A stretch of DNA of 64,000 nucleotides from Lamellibrachia satsuma (GCA_033239005.1 BSQZ01000001.1:17380500-17444499), one strand, 5' to 3'. Positions 24,901 to 35,223 are shown, counted from the first letter of the stretch. The notes: a model not told the origin generated them from the sequence alone. Made by a program: numbers and translations.

Positions 24901-25856
24901 TGGTCATTTGCCAGAAAAGTAACATAGATGCAATGTGGGTACAATTTGTTAAAAGTGCTCATCTCATCCTCGTAGCGCAACAAGTCGGTGTGTGCCTCAA
25001 CCACGGTCAATACCCTCAACGCTATTTGTATTTTAAATCATTAACTAACATTGCCGCTAACATTACTTAGAACGATGCAACTAGAATATAATTTACATCA
25101 AATAAACTATATTTTGCCAATATACTCTAGATACAATCATATATTTATATGTTCATAGTTTCATGCATAAAATATTGTGCAGATTAATGACAGATATTCT
25201 GTGCATTTGAGATTTAAAACATTGACACAACCTACATTTACCGAATCGAATTTGTAGGCCTCACTGCCTATTGACAGTGGTCTTGGCTGGATGCGCCTGT
25301 ACAAGTTTTCTTTAAAACCACCGACAATATTAAAGTTAATGTTTATGTCTGGATGACTTCTAAATTAGTTGTTATAGAATGAAAGTAAATGAGGTATTTC
25401 AAAACCTTTTGCATTATCGTATGATTGCCAGACAATTCAAACACATGAATATTTTCCATGAGTAAGAAATCCAACATTTTATGTTATGTTTTGTGTATAG
25501 TGTATATTTGAACAAACTTGTTTCAGGGCAAGTTCTCAACGAAGAGCGATGTGTGGTCATTCGCTGTGACCTTGTGGGAGGTACTAACTTTTGCGAGGGA
25601 GCAGCCATTTGAAGAGATGTCCGACGAGCAGATCATCGAGAACTGTGGTCATTATTATCGCCATGACAACCAGGAGGTGTGTCCAGCCCAGCCAGCCAAT
25701 TGCCCGAAGGAGATCTTTGACCTGATGTACGAATGCTGGAACCGCAGTGAACAGCAGCGACCCACGTTCAATGAAATCCACATGTTCCTTCAACGCAAGA
25801 ACATGGGGTACAGTCCTCGCGAAGATATGCAAATGAGCGCAGTGCCTCCATTTTGA
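864..25856 (+). CDS. Ddr: Discoidin domain receptor tyrosine kinase (5' end missing)
   Basis: Twelve GT-AG exons join in compatible phases: 864-969, 8216-8357, 8608-8697, 10977-11124, 19095-19619, 21122-21304, 21820-22170, 22524-22831, 23364-23485, 23968-24168, 24456-24690, 25527-25856, giving about 912 codons plus TGA. Domain order is that of collagen-binding DDR receptors: an F5/8-type discoidin domain (starts [14 protein letters not shown], ends RVEVYGCPW), a discoidin-like domain (GGLGQLIDW ... LLSEVRINS), an extracellular stalk, one transmembrane helix, a proline-rich juxtamembrane region and a tyrosine kinase. The kinase has [25 protein letters not shown] and a DDR-type activation loop ([15 protein letters not shown]). 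It should sit in the plasma membrane and signal on binding collagen; ligand and role are inferred from the family. The signal peptide exon is not visible. No frameshift or lost catalytic residue was seen. DDR1 versus DDR2 orthology is not decidable here; an invertebrate single-type DDR is likely. Confidence 0.95.
5020..5146. repeat. Short degenerate ~21-bp minisatellite
   Basis: About six imperfect copies of a unit around GCCACTTAGAAGTAAGGATG, with unit length drifting between copies, ending just before the larger 27-bp array. Confidence 0.75.
5310..7407. repeat. 2.1-kb minisatellite, 27-bp unit
   Basis: About 77 head-to-tail copies of a 27-bp unit (core CCAAGCACAACATTCAGC followed by TTACCCACA). 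Variants at a few positions (ACC/ACA/ATC, TTACC/TTTCC/ATACC) recur in blocks, so groups of units were duplicated together. As 27 is divisible by three, long open frames run on both strands. They lack non-repetitive flanks and sit inside a DDR intron, so they are not called as genes. Confidence 0.95.
8216..8357 (+). CDS. Ddr: DDR exon: discoidin domain, second part
   Basis: Acceptor TTTTCAG, donor ACAG/GTAATT. Encodes [16 protein letters not shown] then [20 protein letters not shown], the conserved GAWCP and IDL core strands of the discoidin domain. Starts by completing a split Arg codon and ends in phase 0. Confidence 0.93.
8608..8697 (+). CDS. Ddr: DDR exon: discoidin domain, third part
   Basis: Acceptor TCACCAG, donor ACAG/GTGAGA; 90 bases, phase 0 at both ends. 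Encodes [18 protein letters not shown] then [12 protein letters not shown], equivalent to the vertebrate DDR strand with YRLRYSRDG. An exon this short in phase 0 at both ends could be skipped without a frameshift; skipping is not shown. Confidence 0.92.
10977..11124 (+). CDS. Ddr: DDR exon: end of discoidin domain
   Basis: Acceptor CTTTCAG, donor AAAG/GTAGGA. Encodes [20 protein letters not shown] then the conserved RVRFIPHS and [12 protein letters not shown] that close the discoidin domain with its last cysteine. Ends in phase 1. Confidence 0.94.
11285..11400 (+). repeat. Dispersed repeat, copy 1
   Basis: Shares about 110 bases with 22,930-23,045 in a later intron of the same gene, in the same orientation; the best part is GGAAAGGGTTGTTATTGTA preceded by GGGAAAAACAAAGAA. 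Element type not determined; probably an old transposon fragment. Confidence 0.7.
11590..11800. repeat. ~47-bp minisatellite
   Basis: About four copies of a unit containing AAAACAAAGTCACATAAGTG followed by TCAGGGAAAGATCATAATGG. Differences between copies are one or two bases. Confidence 0.85.
13030..13210. repeat. Degenerate G-rich minisatellite
   Basis: Six to seven imperfect copies of a unit containing GTGTCAGGGGAGGCTAC. Unit length varies around 20-30 bp. No coding signal. Confidence 0.65.
13665..13800. repeat. Two-copy ~72-bp tandem duplication
   Basis: AAATTAAACAGTCTGGAAC and its variant AAATTAAACAGCCTGGAAC recur about 72 bases apart, each followed by TAAGGA and TATATATTTT. Intronic. 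Confidence 0.75.
16540..16605. repeat. TGTACA-type microsatellite
   Basis: Seven to eight runs of TTGTACATG in tandem with small variations. Intronic. Confidence 0.85.
16735..17340. repeat. 28-bp minisatellite
   Basis: About 21 copies of a 28-bp unit with core CCCTGGATAGCACAACATAT and variable TTGAACGTA. Three minus frames stay open for long stretches because the unit carries no stop in any minus frame; no protein is called. Confidence 0.93.
19095..19619 (+). CDS. Ddr: DDR exon: discoidin-like domain
   Basis: Acceptor CTCTCAG, donor TCAA/GTAAGT. One 525-base exon encodes nearly the whole second extracellular domain: [77 protein letters not shown]. The motifs match the DDR discoidin-like domain. 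GC content is visibly higher than in the adjacent introns. Ends in phase 1. Confidence 0.96.
19785..20660. repeat. Intronic ATGCAAAT-rich repeat region
   Basis: Two clusters (about 19,790-19,945 and 20,500-20,650) of AAATGCAAATG-type words, with roughly six exact ATGCAAAT octamers and many near matches, separated by about 550 bases of unlike sequence. Both clusters contain the palindrome GCATTTAAATGC. It could be the two sides of a decayed transposon; no clean terminal repeats or target duplication were found. Confidence 0.6.
21122..21304 (+). CDS. Ddr: DDR exon: extracellular stalk
   Basis: Acceptor TTGTTCAG, donor GGAG/GTATGC. Encodes a low-complexity Ser/Thr/Pro/Asn-rich stalk beginning [16 protein letters not shown], with possible N-glycosylation sites (NVT, NGS). 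The stalk is where vertebrate DDRs are shed; nothing here shows a cleavage site directly. Phase 1 at both ends. Confidence 0.85.
21820..22170 (+). CDS. Ddr: DDR exon: transmembrane and juxtamembrane
   Basis: Acceptor GTCTCCAG, donor TCTG/GTAGGT. After [15 protein letters not shown] the single membrane helix is [20 protein letters not shown], then the basic stop-transfer [10 protein letters not shown]. The cytoplasmic part continues [18 protein letters not shown] and ends VPPGDYS. Phase 1 at both ends. Confidence 0.95.
22524..22831 (+). CDS. Ddr: DDR exon: juxtamembrane and kinase glycine loop
   Basis: Acceptor TGTTGTAG, donor CGAG/GTAAGA. Contains the proline-rich stretch [15 protein letters not shown], then [19 protein letters not shown], and the start of the kinase with [15 protein letters not shown]. 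Proline-rich juxtamembrane segments are typical of DDRs and may bind SH3 or WW domains; that is inference. Ends in phase 0. Confidence 0.95.
22930..23045 (+). repeat. Dispersed repeat, copy 2
   Basis: Second copy of the sequence at 11,285-11,400, in the same orientation, containing GGAAAGGGTTGTTATTGTA. It lies in the intron between the glycine-loop and catalytic-lysine exons. Confidence 0.7.
23364..23485 (+). CDS. Ddr: DDR exon: kinase N-lobe with catalytic Lys
   Basis: Acceptor ATTTGCAG, donor CTAG/GTCTGT. Encodes [16 protein letters not shown] then [16 protein letters not shown]; the VALK lysine is the ATP-anchoring residue. Ends in phase 2. Confidence 0.94.
23968..24168 (+). CDS. Ddr: DDR exon: kinase helix C to hinge
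   Basis: Acceptor CCAACAG, donor TCAG/GTGGGG. Encodes [20 protein letters not shown] (helix C Glu in YKEVK), then [20 protein letters not shown] (hinge) and DLHQYLQ. A short linker ([16 protein letters not shown] insert before the next helix) follows, as in other DDRs. Phase 2 at the end. Confidence 0.94.
24456..24690 (+). CDS. Ddr: DDR exon: kinase catalytic and activation loops
   Basis: Acceptor TGTTTCAG, donor GTTG/GTAAGT. Encodes [14 protein letters not shown] (catalytic Asp), [17 protein letters not shown] (DFG and activation-loop tyrosines), and [20 protein letters not shown] (substrate-binding segment). All catalytic residues are intact. Confidence 0.97.
25527..25856 (+). CDS. Ddr: DDR last coding exon: kinase C-lobe and stop
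   Basis: Acceptor TGTTTCAG; TGA at 25854-25856. Encodes [20 protein letters not shown], then the C-lobe with [19 protein letters not shown] and a short tail ending MQMSAVPPF. The C-terminal tail beyond the kinase is only about 25 residues, similar to vertebrate DDRs. Confidence 0.97.
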   Translation, partial: GKFSTKSDVWSFAVTLWEVLTFAREQPFEEMSDEQIIENCGHYYRHDNQEVCPAQPANCPKEIFDLMYECWNRSEQQRPTFNEIHMFLQRKNMGYSPREDMQMSAVPPF

Positions 25857-28760
25857 GTGCCCCATCATAGCTTTGGCCTGACGCAAGGAACATTGCAAAT
25901 GTCTTGTGTCGTGGCAACCAAAGATACAACTTCTTGCCATGCAAGAATGTGTGCTATATATGCAAACAGTGTGACAACCATGAGAGTGCTGTCAATGTGG
26001 ATTAGTAGCGATGTTCTCACAGAACCAGTCTGTCAGGCCAACATTCAGGATGTCAGTCCAAGTAGGCGTATGGAGATTTATCGTCATTGGAGATTGTCTT
26101 CCTTGTAGTGTCAATGGCAGTCACACTTGCTGTGTTGAACAAATGGATTTATTAAACAGTTTTATGCTACTGCTTTATCTGCATCAGCTGATGGATATGT
26201 TGTGGCCATCAAAGTCCTGTTCAGCGCCGATTATACTTCAAGCTTGGATAATGGTGCCAGACTGGCCTTGTGTTGCCATGGTGATGGTGCAAGTTGCTAT
26301 GGTGATGTCGTTGCTGTGTATGACTGCCGACAGAGACAATGTTTATAGTGCCAATAAGTATTACAGAGTGACCTTGTTGACATTGTTAATCCTATGACTT
26401 CCCACACGAGCTAGCACACTGCAGACATGGACATTCTTTCCTTCAAACACTCACAAATACAGAATCATTTTGGGTATGTTTGGAGGGAGGATTAAAACAT
26501 GTAAACATTATTTGACAGGACCGAAGGCTTCTGTGAAGTGTCAATGCCTGTCGATGTCAGTTGTATATTGTAATACGTGTTTCTGTCAGATCACAGTTGC
26601 ACTGTCACTGAACCTTGGGAAAGGTTTGGTTGTATTGGGCAAGGTTTGGATGCGTTGGGCAAGGTTTGGATGTGTTGGGCAAGGTTTGGATGCATTGGGC
26701 GAGGTTTGGGTGCGTTGGGCAAGGTTTGGTTGTATTGGGCAAGGTTTAGATGCATTGGCAACGTTTGGATGCTCAACAGACACAACAGTTTCTGTATTGT
26801 ACAAGCTGTTTTAGCTTAGCTTTGTCTATCTCAACCGATATGTGATAGCTTAATGACCTGCATGTAGCAATGTATATACCCTCTTGTACAGCCATGTATA
26901 TACAGACTGCCTAGTTAGCAATTGCCAGTGCTAACACTAACAGATATTTTTGTATTATTGGCGCAGTCACTGATACGGAAAGCAGGAGTGTATCATTTGG
27001 ATGGATTAACACTTAATTCTCATGGGTCTGTTTTTATGTGTGCTAAGCTGACATGGGTAGTTGTTTTTCTGTTAGTTCATCAAATGATTAGTTATTAGTG
27101 ACGATGTGCAATAGGCGGTCTGTACAATGGTTTTCCCAGGTATCACATGCGTTGGTAGAGACTGTCATATTGTCAGACATAGTCAGTTTACTGGACTACC
27201 TACTTCATGCTCCTGGTGGCAGTGAAACATTGACAGACATGTCTTTTAATTTTTTTTGAACCAGTAATTAATGTTATAACATACACAAACTAGAACACAA
27301 ATTATAAAAAATTTATTGTGTTGCAAGCTATTTCGATTATTGTTTACTTGATTTTAACAGCTGGGATATTTTAACTGTTGGGGCAGTTTGGGTATTTAAT
27401 TGAGCATGAGATTAGTTGTGCCATACAAGGTACATATTGTTTACTAGGTTTCATAATCTGAACATGTGTGGCAATGTCTATTACTGAGCTAAGTCAATAA
27501 GTAAAACATGGCAAGAAACATCCATACAGCCTACTGGTTAAATCTACACTGGGTTGTATAAAAGATTATTTAAATGTAGAACCAGGTTTTATTTAGCATT
27601 ATCCTACTTGGGTTTTGAGAGATTATAACTGATTTGGTAAAGTTGATTGGTAAAGGGTCAAATAATATAATGAAAGATGGGTGATTGTGTTGTAAGCGAC
27701 ACAGATGAAAGATGGGTGAACATTTTATTTTGTTGAGTTTTGTTTTGGATAAAGGGGATAATGAAAGATAAATGGTGGAAGTAAGTTTTAAAGTATTGCA
27801 TGTAGACATAATTTTAAATGTATGTGTAAGTGAAATATGAACTGCCAAGGAGCCATATCATGAGCAGATGCGAGGCCAGAGTTTGTTGCATAGAATTGTT
27901 GGTCTACTCTTGGTAATCTTGTATAATCCACACAGGTGAAAACTGGAGATTACAGTGTTGAATAGTCGTATGTTGGTGCCATTGCTTTCTGTAATGTCAC
28001 ATAGCAAGAAGTCTGACTTGAATATTATTGTATGGCCACCTTAAGGAGATGTGCACATGTCGCACTGACATTACTGAAATACTCAGATACCATGGAAGAC
28101 ATTGTAGATATGCAATGTATCAGACATGGTAAACAGTTATTATTCTACCAAAAGGAATGGCAAAGAATTACATTAAGATTTCACAATAACATTTTAAAAT
28201 ACATTTTGGCATTAATGAACTTTTCTCTTGTATATATAACATTTTCAATTTTGTCATGTAAAATTATGTGCACAATGAAAATATGTACCCAGGTAGACAT
28301 TTTGTTAAAGTTGCTCCTCTCGTAGATACAGCATACACTATCTACAAAACACAGATACACCAGTAAACTTGTCCACATTTTCCTTTCCTTTATTGCCACA
28401 CAGAAATGCATATATCCAGCTATAGCTAGACTGTGTTTGCCAAATATTAGGCTCTGTATTAAAGTCTATATCAATTGAATAGAGATGCCATATTTATTAA
28501 TAGTAAGGTAGCATTGAAGTTTTTATTATTAAAGGCATGCATAGTTAAGAAGTTTTTCATAATTAGCATTAGACCAAAGGTTCGCAGCCATATTGTTAAT
28601 TTATTTTGGTTTATTTCTGTGTTGAGTCAGCATATGACAACCTAAAATAATTGGGCCTAATTCACATCTCCTGTATTATTAATACTTAACACTTGTAATC
28701 TGTATTTATTATCATATATCACATTGTAAATAAATTGCTGCTGTCCATTTCATTGTGTGT
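25857..28760 (+). other. Ddr: Probable DDR 3' UTR and poly(A) signal
   Basis: About 2.9 kb without a supportable gene. The first strong candidate poly(A) signal with a GT-rich downstream element is AATAAA at 28,729-28,734, followed by TGTGTGTTGTTTGGGGT around 28,753. A 20-bp repeat lies at 26,620-26,770. UTR extent is inferred; no transcript evidence. Confidence 0.5.
26620..26775. repeat. 20-bp minisatellite in probable 3' UTR
   Basis: About seven imperfect copies of GTTGGGCAAGGTTTGGATGC. If transcribed it would be part of the DDR 3' UTR. Confidence 0.85.
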
Positions 28761-29370
28761 TGTTTGGGGTCCTGTGACTTCTGTCATCGTAATTGTATTG
28801 TCAAACACATTGTACGCTGTCATTGATTTGGTGTTTTGAGGTCATCCTCACAGGCCAATGTAATACACGATTACTGAAAATCGCTGCACATTCCATTTAA
28901 AATTATGATTATTTCCATCATGCCAGATTCAATCATCATGCACACAATACCTCAAAAAGACAAGACATACACAACAATGCACATAGGAACAGTTTAAGGT
29001 AGGCGCCTACCTTGAAATCAGCTGAATGTGAATTGGTCAGTGCATCACAGTCGTACCATGAAATCAACACTGAAGTTATACTCAAACTATGTCTTTAATG
29101 CCAATAAATACAAATAAAAATAAGAACTGAAAACATTATAAATTAAACACAATTCAAGTAGCCACCTCCAGCAGATAATGTGTTGTGGATTCGTTACAGA
29201 AAATTTAGTTAGCGTGATTCAACGTATGTTTTGAGCACTGGTATGTATGCTATGCTACTCCTAGACGCTTTGCATCACAGACGCCTAACTATCTTCAACC
29301 GTACTGTTCGGTTGTCACAATTTGAGTGAGAGGTTCGTCTGTGTGTCTACATTATCCACTCCGTCATTCA
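28761..29370. other. Intergenic, nothing recognised
   Basis: About 600 bases downstream of the proposed DDR poly(A) site with no coding, RNA or repeat signal that I can support. Confidence 0.4.
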
Positions 29371-29371
29371 T

Positions 29372-29735
29372 TGAGAATTAACAAGATTTACCAAGATTGC
29401 CATCCAAAGCAAAATAAAACCAGACAAATGGACAAGGAAGCCATTGGCTTATCGCAAGTCCACAAAATTTTCACCTGTGTACCCCACCTTCCGAGATATT
29501 TGTCAAACATTCATGCTGCTAGCATTTACACAATCTATAGCTAATTTGTTCCATTCATTTATCTTGCCCAGTGAGGTCAAATACTTTTTCATATCTAATC
29601 TACCCTGTTCCTTCACCAACGTTCTAGTTCTTCTATTTTAATTGAAAGATGCTCAATCAATAATTTAAAAACCATTAAATATCTTGAAAACTTCAATTTG
29701 ATGTCCTCTTGCCCTCCTTGAGATGCAACTACGAG
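29372..29735 (-). mobile_element. CR1-type LINE 3' fragment (minus)
   Basis: Matches, on the minus strand, the 3' end of the LINE at 47,013-51,026: the AACAAGATTTACCAAGATTG-like terminal repeats, the GCCATTGGCTTATCG block and a decayed RT C-terminus. It is 5'-truncated and more diverged than the copies at 45,048 and 46,303, so probably older. Confidence 0.75.
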
Positions 29736-31369
29736 CCAGCGGCTGCAGATAACTCAATGTTCGCTGGCAAGGACACGTTCTCGGCAGGCTTCAGGATGTC
29801 AGCTTTGCACAGATATCTGCCTTCGGACACGGTATAATAAAAGTATGGTCTGCACCACAGGCCAATTGCAAGAACACATCCTGAAGCTTGCGAAGACGTT
29901 CCCCATAATAAAGGCATACATGTGATGAGGGCTGTAGTCCTAGAGGTATGGTAGTAGGAAAAGTGTACTGTACTAGTGCCGGCGATGGAATGGGAACGCT
30001 GGTAGGCAAAGTCAGTCGCCATACAATTTTTCTATCTGGCTGTTGCTTAGCTCAAAAGCGGGGCGGACGATTCTGCCTAGAACGCTGGAACATCATTGTG
30101 GACTCAACTGTTCATATCCGAGCTGGACCGCATGAACCTATGTAGAAAACAGGCATGCCCCGATACGGGCGTGAATCGCTAGTTCGTTAATTGTTATCCA
30201 CGACGCGGCGCCACTGTACGTAGACAATCGGAATGAGCGTCTTTTCCCACCTTTGACATTTGTTAAACCGAGCACCAAATTTGTCAGAAGCTCTAGCAGC
30301 ACGGGACTTATTGATCAATCAGTTTGGAACATTAACTAACTAACCACCCAGTGACAGCCAACACATCGAAGAACAAGCCAAGGCAGAGCAGCATTTCCAT
30401 TTATTGATTCTCTAAAGACGTGGGACTGAATCCGGTAGAGTTGCAAGCAACAACGAGGGACAGACGCGTCTGGAGACAGATGGTTGGAGCCAGCACAGTT
30501 CAACCCCAGTTCCTGAAATGACCCAGCTAGCAAAACCTCATTGGGCCAATGAGAATTTGCACACCTGGCCATGCCAAACGCCAATGAAAACGTCATTGGC
30601 CTTTTACTGGTCCCAGTTAACAAAACCTGATAGGGCCAATAATTGACAGCCATCGTTGGCCAAATCATGTTTTTCATGGCAGGCAAATGCCAGTTAAGCC
30701 ATCGACAGCCATATTTGATAGCAATAACACGCAGCCGCTCCACCTTTCACATTTAAAAGTTTCACTCGTCTGGAACATGTACAAATAGCATCATTAGCAA
30801 AATCGGAGTCGTCCATAAATTACGCCACGCGGTGGGTTGTGTTGGTAAGTGTTCAGGAGAGTTACAAAAGGGTGGGGCAGGGTTTTCTAAAGCCTCGTAT
30901 TAAATACCTGCTCTGCCCGTGTGAGATTTTTTTTAATGTACAATATTAAATTTAAACTAAGAAAAAAATCTGTAGATTAACAATAATCATAATTAGTTTT
31001 AGAACTTCCCCGGGGGGCAGTGGCCAAAAACGTTCAACCCCATATTTGTGCGAAAGCTAGCCAGCCTGCCGACCGTTGCTTTTCAATGCTGCCATTTAAC
31101 TATTTACAATTCGTTCGAGTTCAAATCTCGAACAGAGCGAGATACGACAACCAGGCAACCACGTGCCATCGCCATCTTGGCATAGTCATTTCGTGTCCTG
31201 CCCTATTGTAGCGTGGCATCGTCTGTCATCAGTTTGAAATTGTCTTTGTTTATCTAAATTGTATTTTGTTAGTATGCTCATATTGCTAAGTAAAAAAAAA
31301 TCACAAAACACAATTTGTAGCCATCTTGAAAATTACGATTTTTATGTTTTCATGCACGTTGGCAAAAAT
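29736..31369. other. Intergenic, no gene recognised
   Basis: No convincing gene. Around 30,520-30,650 a phrase AACAAAACCTGATAGGGCCA and a related AGCAAAACCTCATTGGGCCA recur about 90 bases apart. At 31,111-31,129 there is a T-arm-like hairpin, CGAG-TTCAAAT-CTCG, without the rest of a tRNA. Confidence 0.4.
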
Positions 31370-31776
31370 GTGCATAGCACTAGTGGGGGAAGGCAGTGTT
31401 AGTTGAGCCACTGGGTTAGTTGAGCCAACCACGTTTCCCAGAAAACTACAGCAGCGACAGTTGCATGGCACCATCCAATGATTGAGCATGCTATTAGAAC
31501 ACGATTTACATATAATAGGTCATACTTGTCACAACGGTCAGAACATATGAGCCAAAAGTATGTTTTCTGATGTTTTCCGAAACTTTTGGTTATCGTGATT
31601 AATGTCTGCTGGTGTGTAAACTATCAACGCATGTGACCAGACTTTGCGCATTAATGATAAGTTAATTAAATAAGCTTAATTGTCAAAACGGGGCTAGTTG
31701 AGCCACCCAAGGCCCAAGAGAGGGTTAGTTGAGCAGTGGTTAAAGAATGAAGACGAGTGTTCTTTACCCCTAAACA
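31370..31776 (+). repeat. GTTAGTTGAGCC-family repeat, left part of interrupted copy
   Basis: Matches 59,690-60,218. Contains CAGTGTTAGTTGAGCCACTG and, after about 300 bases, AGGGTTAGTTGAGCA. It is broken at 31,776 by the hAT insertion; the rest follows at 35,224-35,290 and about 38,920-38,990. The last eight bases (CCTAAACA) are the left target duplication of the hAT element. Confidence 0.85.
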
Positions 31777-33386
31777 CAGGGCGTTTTTTAACATACAAAG
31801 TGGGGGGGGGCAATGCCCCCCAGCCCTTTCATTTGCCCCCCAGTCAAACCAACTTGCTCCCCCCCCCAATGCGTGTCCCCATTCTCCTTAACCAGCCCCT
31901 TGTATTAATGTAGGTCAAAATTTGTATTCTTTTTGTTAGTGTGATTTAGTTAATTTTCATTGGTGGCAAAATTAAGAAAGTACCAAAGTTAAAGAAGGGC
32001 AATATGTCTACAAAAGATCAATTTATTGATATGGCTCAGAGGGAATCTTACATTTTCAAAAAAGGCTTTATATTTCCTGTTCCATAACTAGATGCCAGGT
32101 TACTATTTTCATGTTACCATTTTCATGATAGATGCGTCTCGAATGGTGAGGTTTACTTTCGACTCGAAAGTCGAAGAATAATGGCAATATCATGGACATA
32201 GGCAGTAGTACCCGAGTTATGGTGTGTTTATGTTAATGCATGCGACAGGAAGTGAGGAATGTAACAGCATCATAGCAATAACAGTGACGTATTGCCGAAT
32301 GGCTTCTTCATACAGTTCATGCAAAGAACTGAAAACGTGCTTTGCCTTTGGCATAGCCATACCATAGGCATAGCCATAGAAGTGTTTACTTATGACGTCA
32401 GTGTTCCGGTGCTAGAATAGCTAATGATTATGTATATGTAAATATGTGTACCTGCATGTTACTGTTTGTTTAAATTGTGTATAATTCGACAAGACCCGCC
32501 ATCACATTTTACACGATTGAGCCGCGTGCAATCCAGTTCTTTACAGTGATGTTGAAATAGCTGTTAACATAAACCGGTGTCCTGGCCGCGAAATTGCGAA
32601 ACGTACCAGGCGAGACTAAACCACGCCCATTCGCTATTACCACTGGTCGAGAGCGAGCGGGCGGGGATTAACGATGTATCAACAACCTTTCAGTCGGCTG
32701 TTTTTTTTTTCAAATAATAAATAAACCTGGCAATGTGTGTGTAGTGTCCAAGAAAGCAATTGGAAACGTTTAACAAATATCACATAATAATCACATTTAA
32801 TAATGATCCCTCTTGTAGGTAAGATGATACAAACATCACAACAGCCATAAACCTGTCAGGGTAGATTTTGTATTGAGGCAGTAACCTAGCCAATTCATTC
32901 TCCGCATCTTTGAGAAATCGAAATTTTAAGCATGGTAACTCAAAGAAGCATATTGTATACATACCAAACAAATAATTTTTAAAATGTATGAGTAGTTGAT
33001 AGTGGTCTATATGTGAGATGGAAAGTTGGCGGTCAGCAGGGACTTCAACTTTGGAAAATTGTTACTCAAAAGTTGGTGGTCCACATATTAACATAAAAAA
33101 TGTAATCAACATTTGCACATGTCAGTTTTGGAAGTACGTATTTTCTATATTTTTATTTGTTATGTACTTAGCCAACCATTTGATTGATAGACGTGGTATG
33201 CATGTTTTGTATTACTCTCTTTTCTGCCTTATGCCTATATCTTCAGTATATTTATGTCTAGAGTCTAGAGCATGTCGCCGCTGGCATTGTAATTCCACTA
33301 TAAAAGTGTTTCAAATAGACAGGCTTTTCCTGAGTTAGTTATTACATTTAACCATCTAACTTGTCCAGGTCGATATCCTGCCAGTC

Positions 33387-34847
33387 ATGCATAACAGAGA
33401 CAGAAAAGCAAAACGAAAACAAAAAGGGCTAGAGAAATCTGCCGTAAAATGTCAACGCCTAGACACAATTTTTCGACGCAGCCTCAATGACTCATTGCCA
33501 GAAATACCCACAATGCCGCCAGGGAACTATGATCCGTCCGCTGCCATCACACCTGATGACACTCCCAAAGACAAAGGTGTACCACCAGTCATAGAGATTC
33601 TGCCTTCGTCGTGCTCTCGCTCGAGTACCAGTTCATCAAGCAGCCATGATCCGTTCACTGCCATCACATCTGATGACACTCCCAAAGATAAAAGTGTACC
33701 ACCAGTCATAGAGATACTGCCTTCGTCGTGTTCTCGCCCGATAGCCAGTTCATCAAGCAGCCATGATCCGGGACCCAAACTACTATAAGCAGATGCTGGA
33801 TGTCATATACGAACTAGAGAAAGTGTGTCTGTCTCAAATGTTCAACCGATGCACAGTCTTCAGTGTGCAGATTGATGGCAGCTGTGACAGGCAAATGTTG
33901 GACTACAAGTTTGTAAGTGGACGGATGGCTAACAGTGATGGTAGCGTAACGTGTGTGTTCGTCGTCATGCATTCGCCAGAGACGAACGGCGCCCCTGGAC
34001 TACTGGAAGCGGTGAACAAAGCTTTGGTTCTGACCGGAGGTAAAGACACGAAGCTCGTCGGTGTCACCACTGACGGCGAATCGGCAAACGCTGGCAGACA
34101 TGGTGGGTTATGGCGTTTGCTTGCTGGCCAAGTGCAGAGAGGTCTGGCAACTTTCTGATGTGCTGCTCACCGGTCGGACTTAGCCATTGAGTCGGTCGTC
34201 AGCACCATACCGGAGCTGGGCATCTGGAAGTCTAATCTACTGGGGCTCGTACGATTCTTCCGGACGCCGAGAAGGATGAAGATGTCAGCGCAAGCCGGGA
34301 ATGTCAAACAGTTCCCCCTTCACCACGATGTCAGGTTTGCCCATCACAAGCTGCAGCTGGTGGATGCTGTGCTACCAGACTGCATTAAGGTGTGGGAACA
34401 GATGCATGCACCTGAAAGTACCAGCGACAGAAAGGATAAGGCTGAAGCCAAATGGTTTCTGAGAATTTGGAACCACCAACAGAAGTGGATAACCTCACTG
34501 ATGAGCGACATCCTGGAGATATTTGAAACACTCCAGAAGAAGTTGCAAAGGAGTGATTTGTTCATCAGCGATCTTCTCACTGTGACTGACGCTGCCGTCA
34601 AGAAGTTGAGATTGATGAGGGATTGGCCATTCCCGGAAAGAACAATCATCGCACCAGCATGGGTGAGGACACGAGAAACGCCCGCCTCATGGTGGCACTG
34701 AATGGTGTGGGCACCGCCTACTTTGACCCTCGACCCGCTGTCGTCAAATTCCTAGAGAAGGCCAGAAGATGCGGAGCTCCAGATTGGGATATCTACGGGC
34801 AGAGTGAATTCGTTAGGAAATTCACCCGCAAAACGGGGCTCGTCTAG
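33387..34847 (+). pseudogene. Decayed hAT transposase
   Basis: Open from MHNRDRKAKRKQKGLE. A Ser/Pro/Thr-rich part holds a 117-bp tandem duplication (33,531-33,647 and 33,648-33,764; AITPDDTPKDKGVPP and AITSDDTPKDKSVPP). Then come FSVQIDGSCDRQMLDYKFVS, KLVGVTTDGESANAGRHGG and HHDVRFAHHKLQLVDAV, as in hAT transposases of the ZNF862/KIAA1586-like type, and a C-terminal piece LMVALNGVGTAYFDPRPAV. Disabled by a frameshift near 33,775, an in-frame TGA at 34,156-34,158 and another frameshift near 34,620. No BED finger was clearly seen. The family assignment rests on motif resemblance. Confidence 0.75.
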
Positions 34848-35016
34848 TGAAATTGAGACGACTGTCAAACGTACTGACTTGCAAGTTGCTAGAGACGTGT
34901 CATGTTTCTCTAACTACTGCATGTGTTTGTAATAAAACAATTCTGGGATATAAGTGTAACATTAATTTTATACCGAGATGCAGTCGTCAGTGTGCAACCA
35001 TATGGATAAAAATATA

Positions 35017-35017
<1 letters not shown>

Positions 35018-35097
<80 letters not shown>
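35018..35097. repeat. (TA)n microsatellite
   Basis: About 38 TA dinucleotides, uninterrupted, inside the 3' non-coding part of the hAT element. Confidence 0.97.
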
Positions 35098-35102
<5 letters not shown>

Positions 35103-35223
35103 TTCATACATTCCTAAGGGTTATGTAAATAATCATTAATAATGCGTAAGGTGCCCTTTTTAACCATTTGGAGTGCCCTTTTAGGACATTGCCCCCAGTG
35201 AAAATTCAATAAAAAACGCCCTG

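Larger units (their letters stand above)
31777..35223 (+). mobile_element. hAT transposon, 3.45 kb, with 8-bp target duplication
   Basis: Terminal inverted repeat CAGGGCGTTTTTTA at 31,777, mirrored as TAAAAAACGCCCTG ending at 35,223. Both sides are flanked by CCTAAACA (31,769-31,776 and 35,224-35,231), the 8-bp duplication typical of hAT. The flanks are continuous with the undisturbed repeat copy near 60,210, which confirms the boundaries. It carries a decayed transposase on the plus strand and a TA microsatellite at about 35,018-35,097. Confidence 0.93.

Noticed and set aside
31105..31135. Possible tRNA or tRNA-derived SINE (CGAG-TTCAAAT-CTCG hairpin)
   Set aside because: Only the T-arm is convincing; no acceptor stem, anticodon arm or clear A box could be placed.
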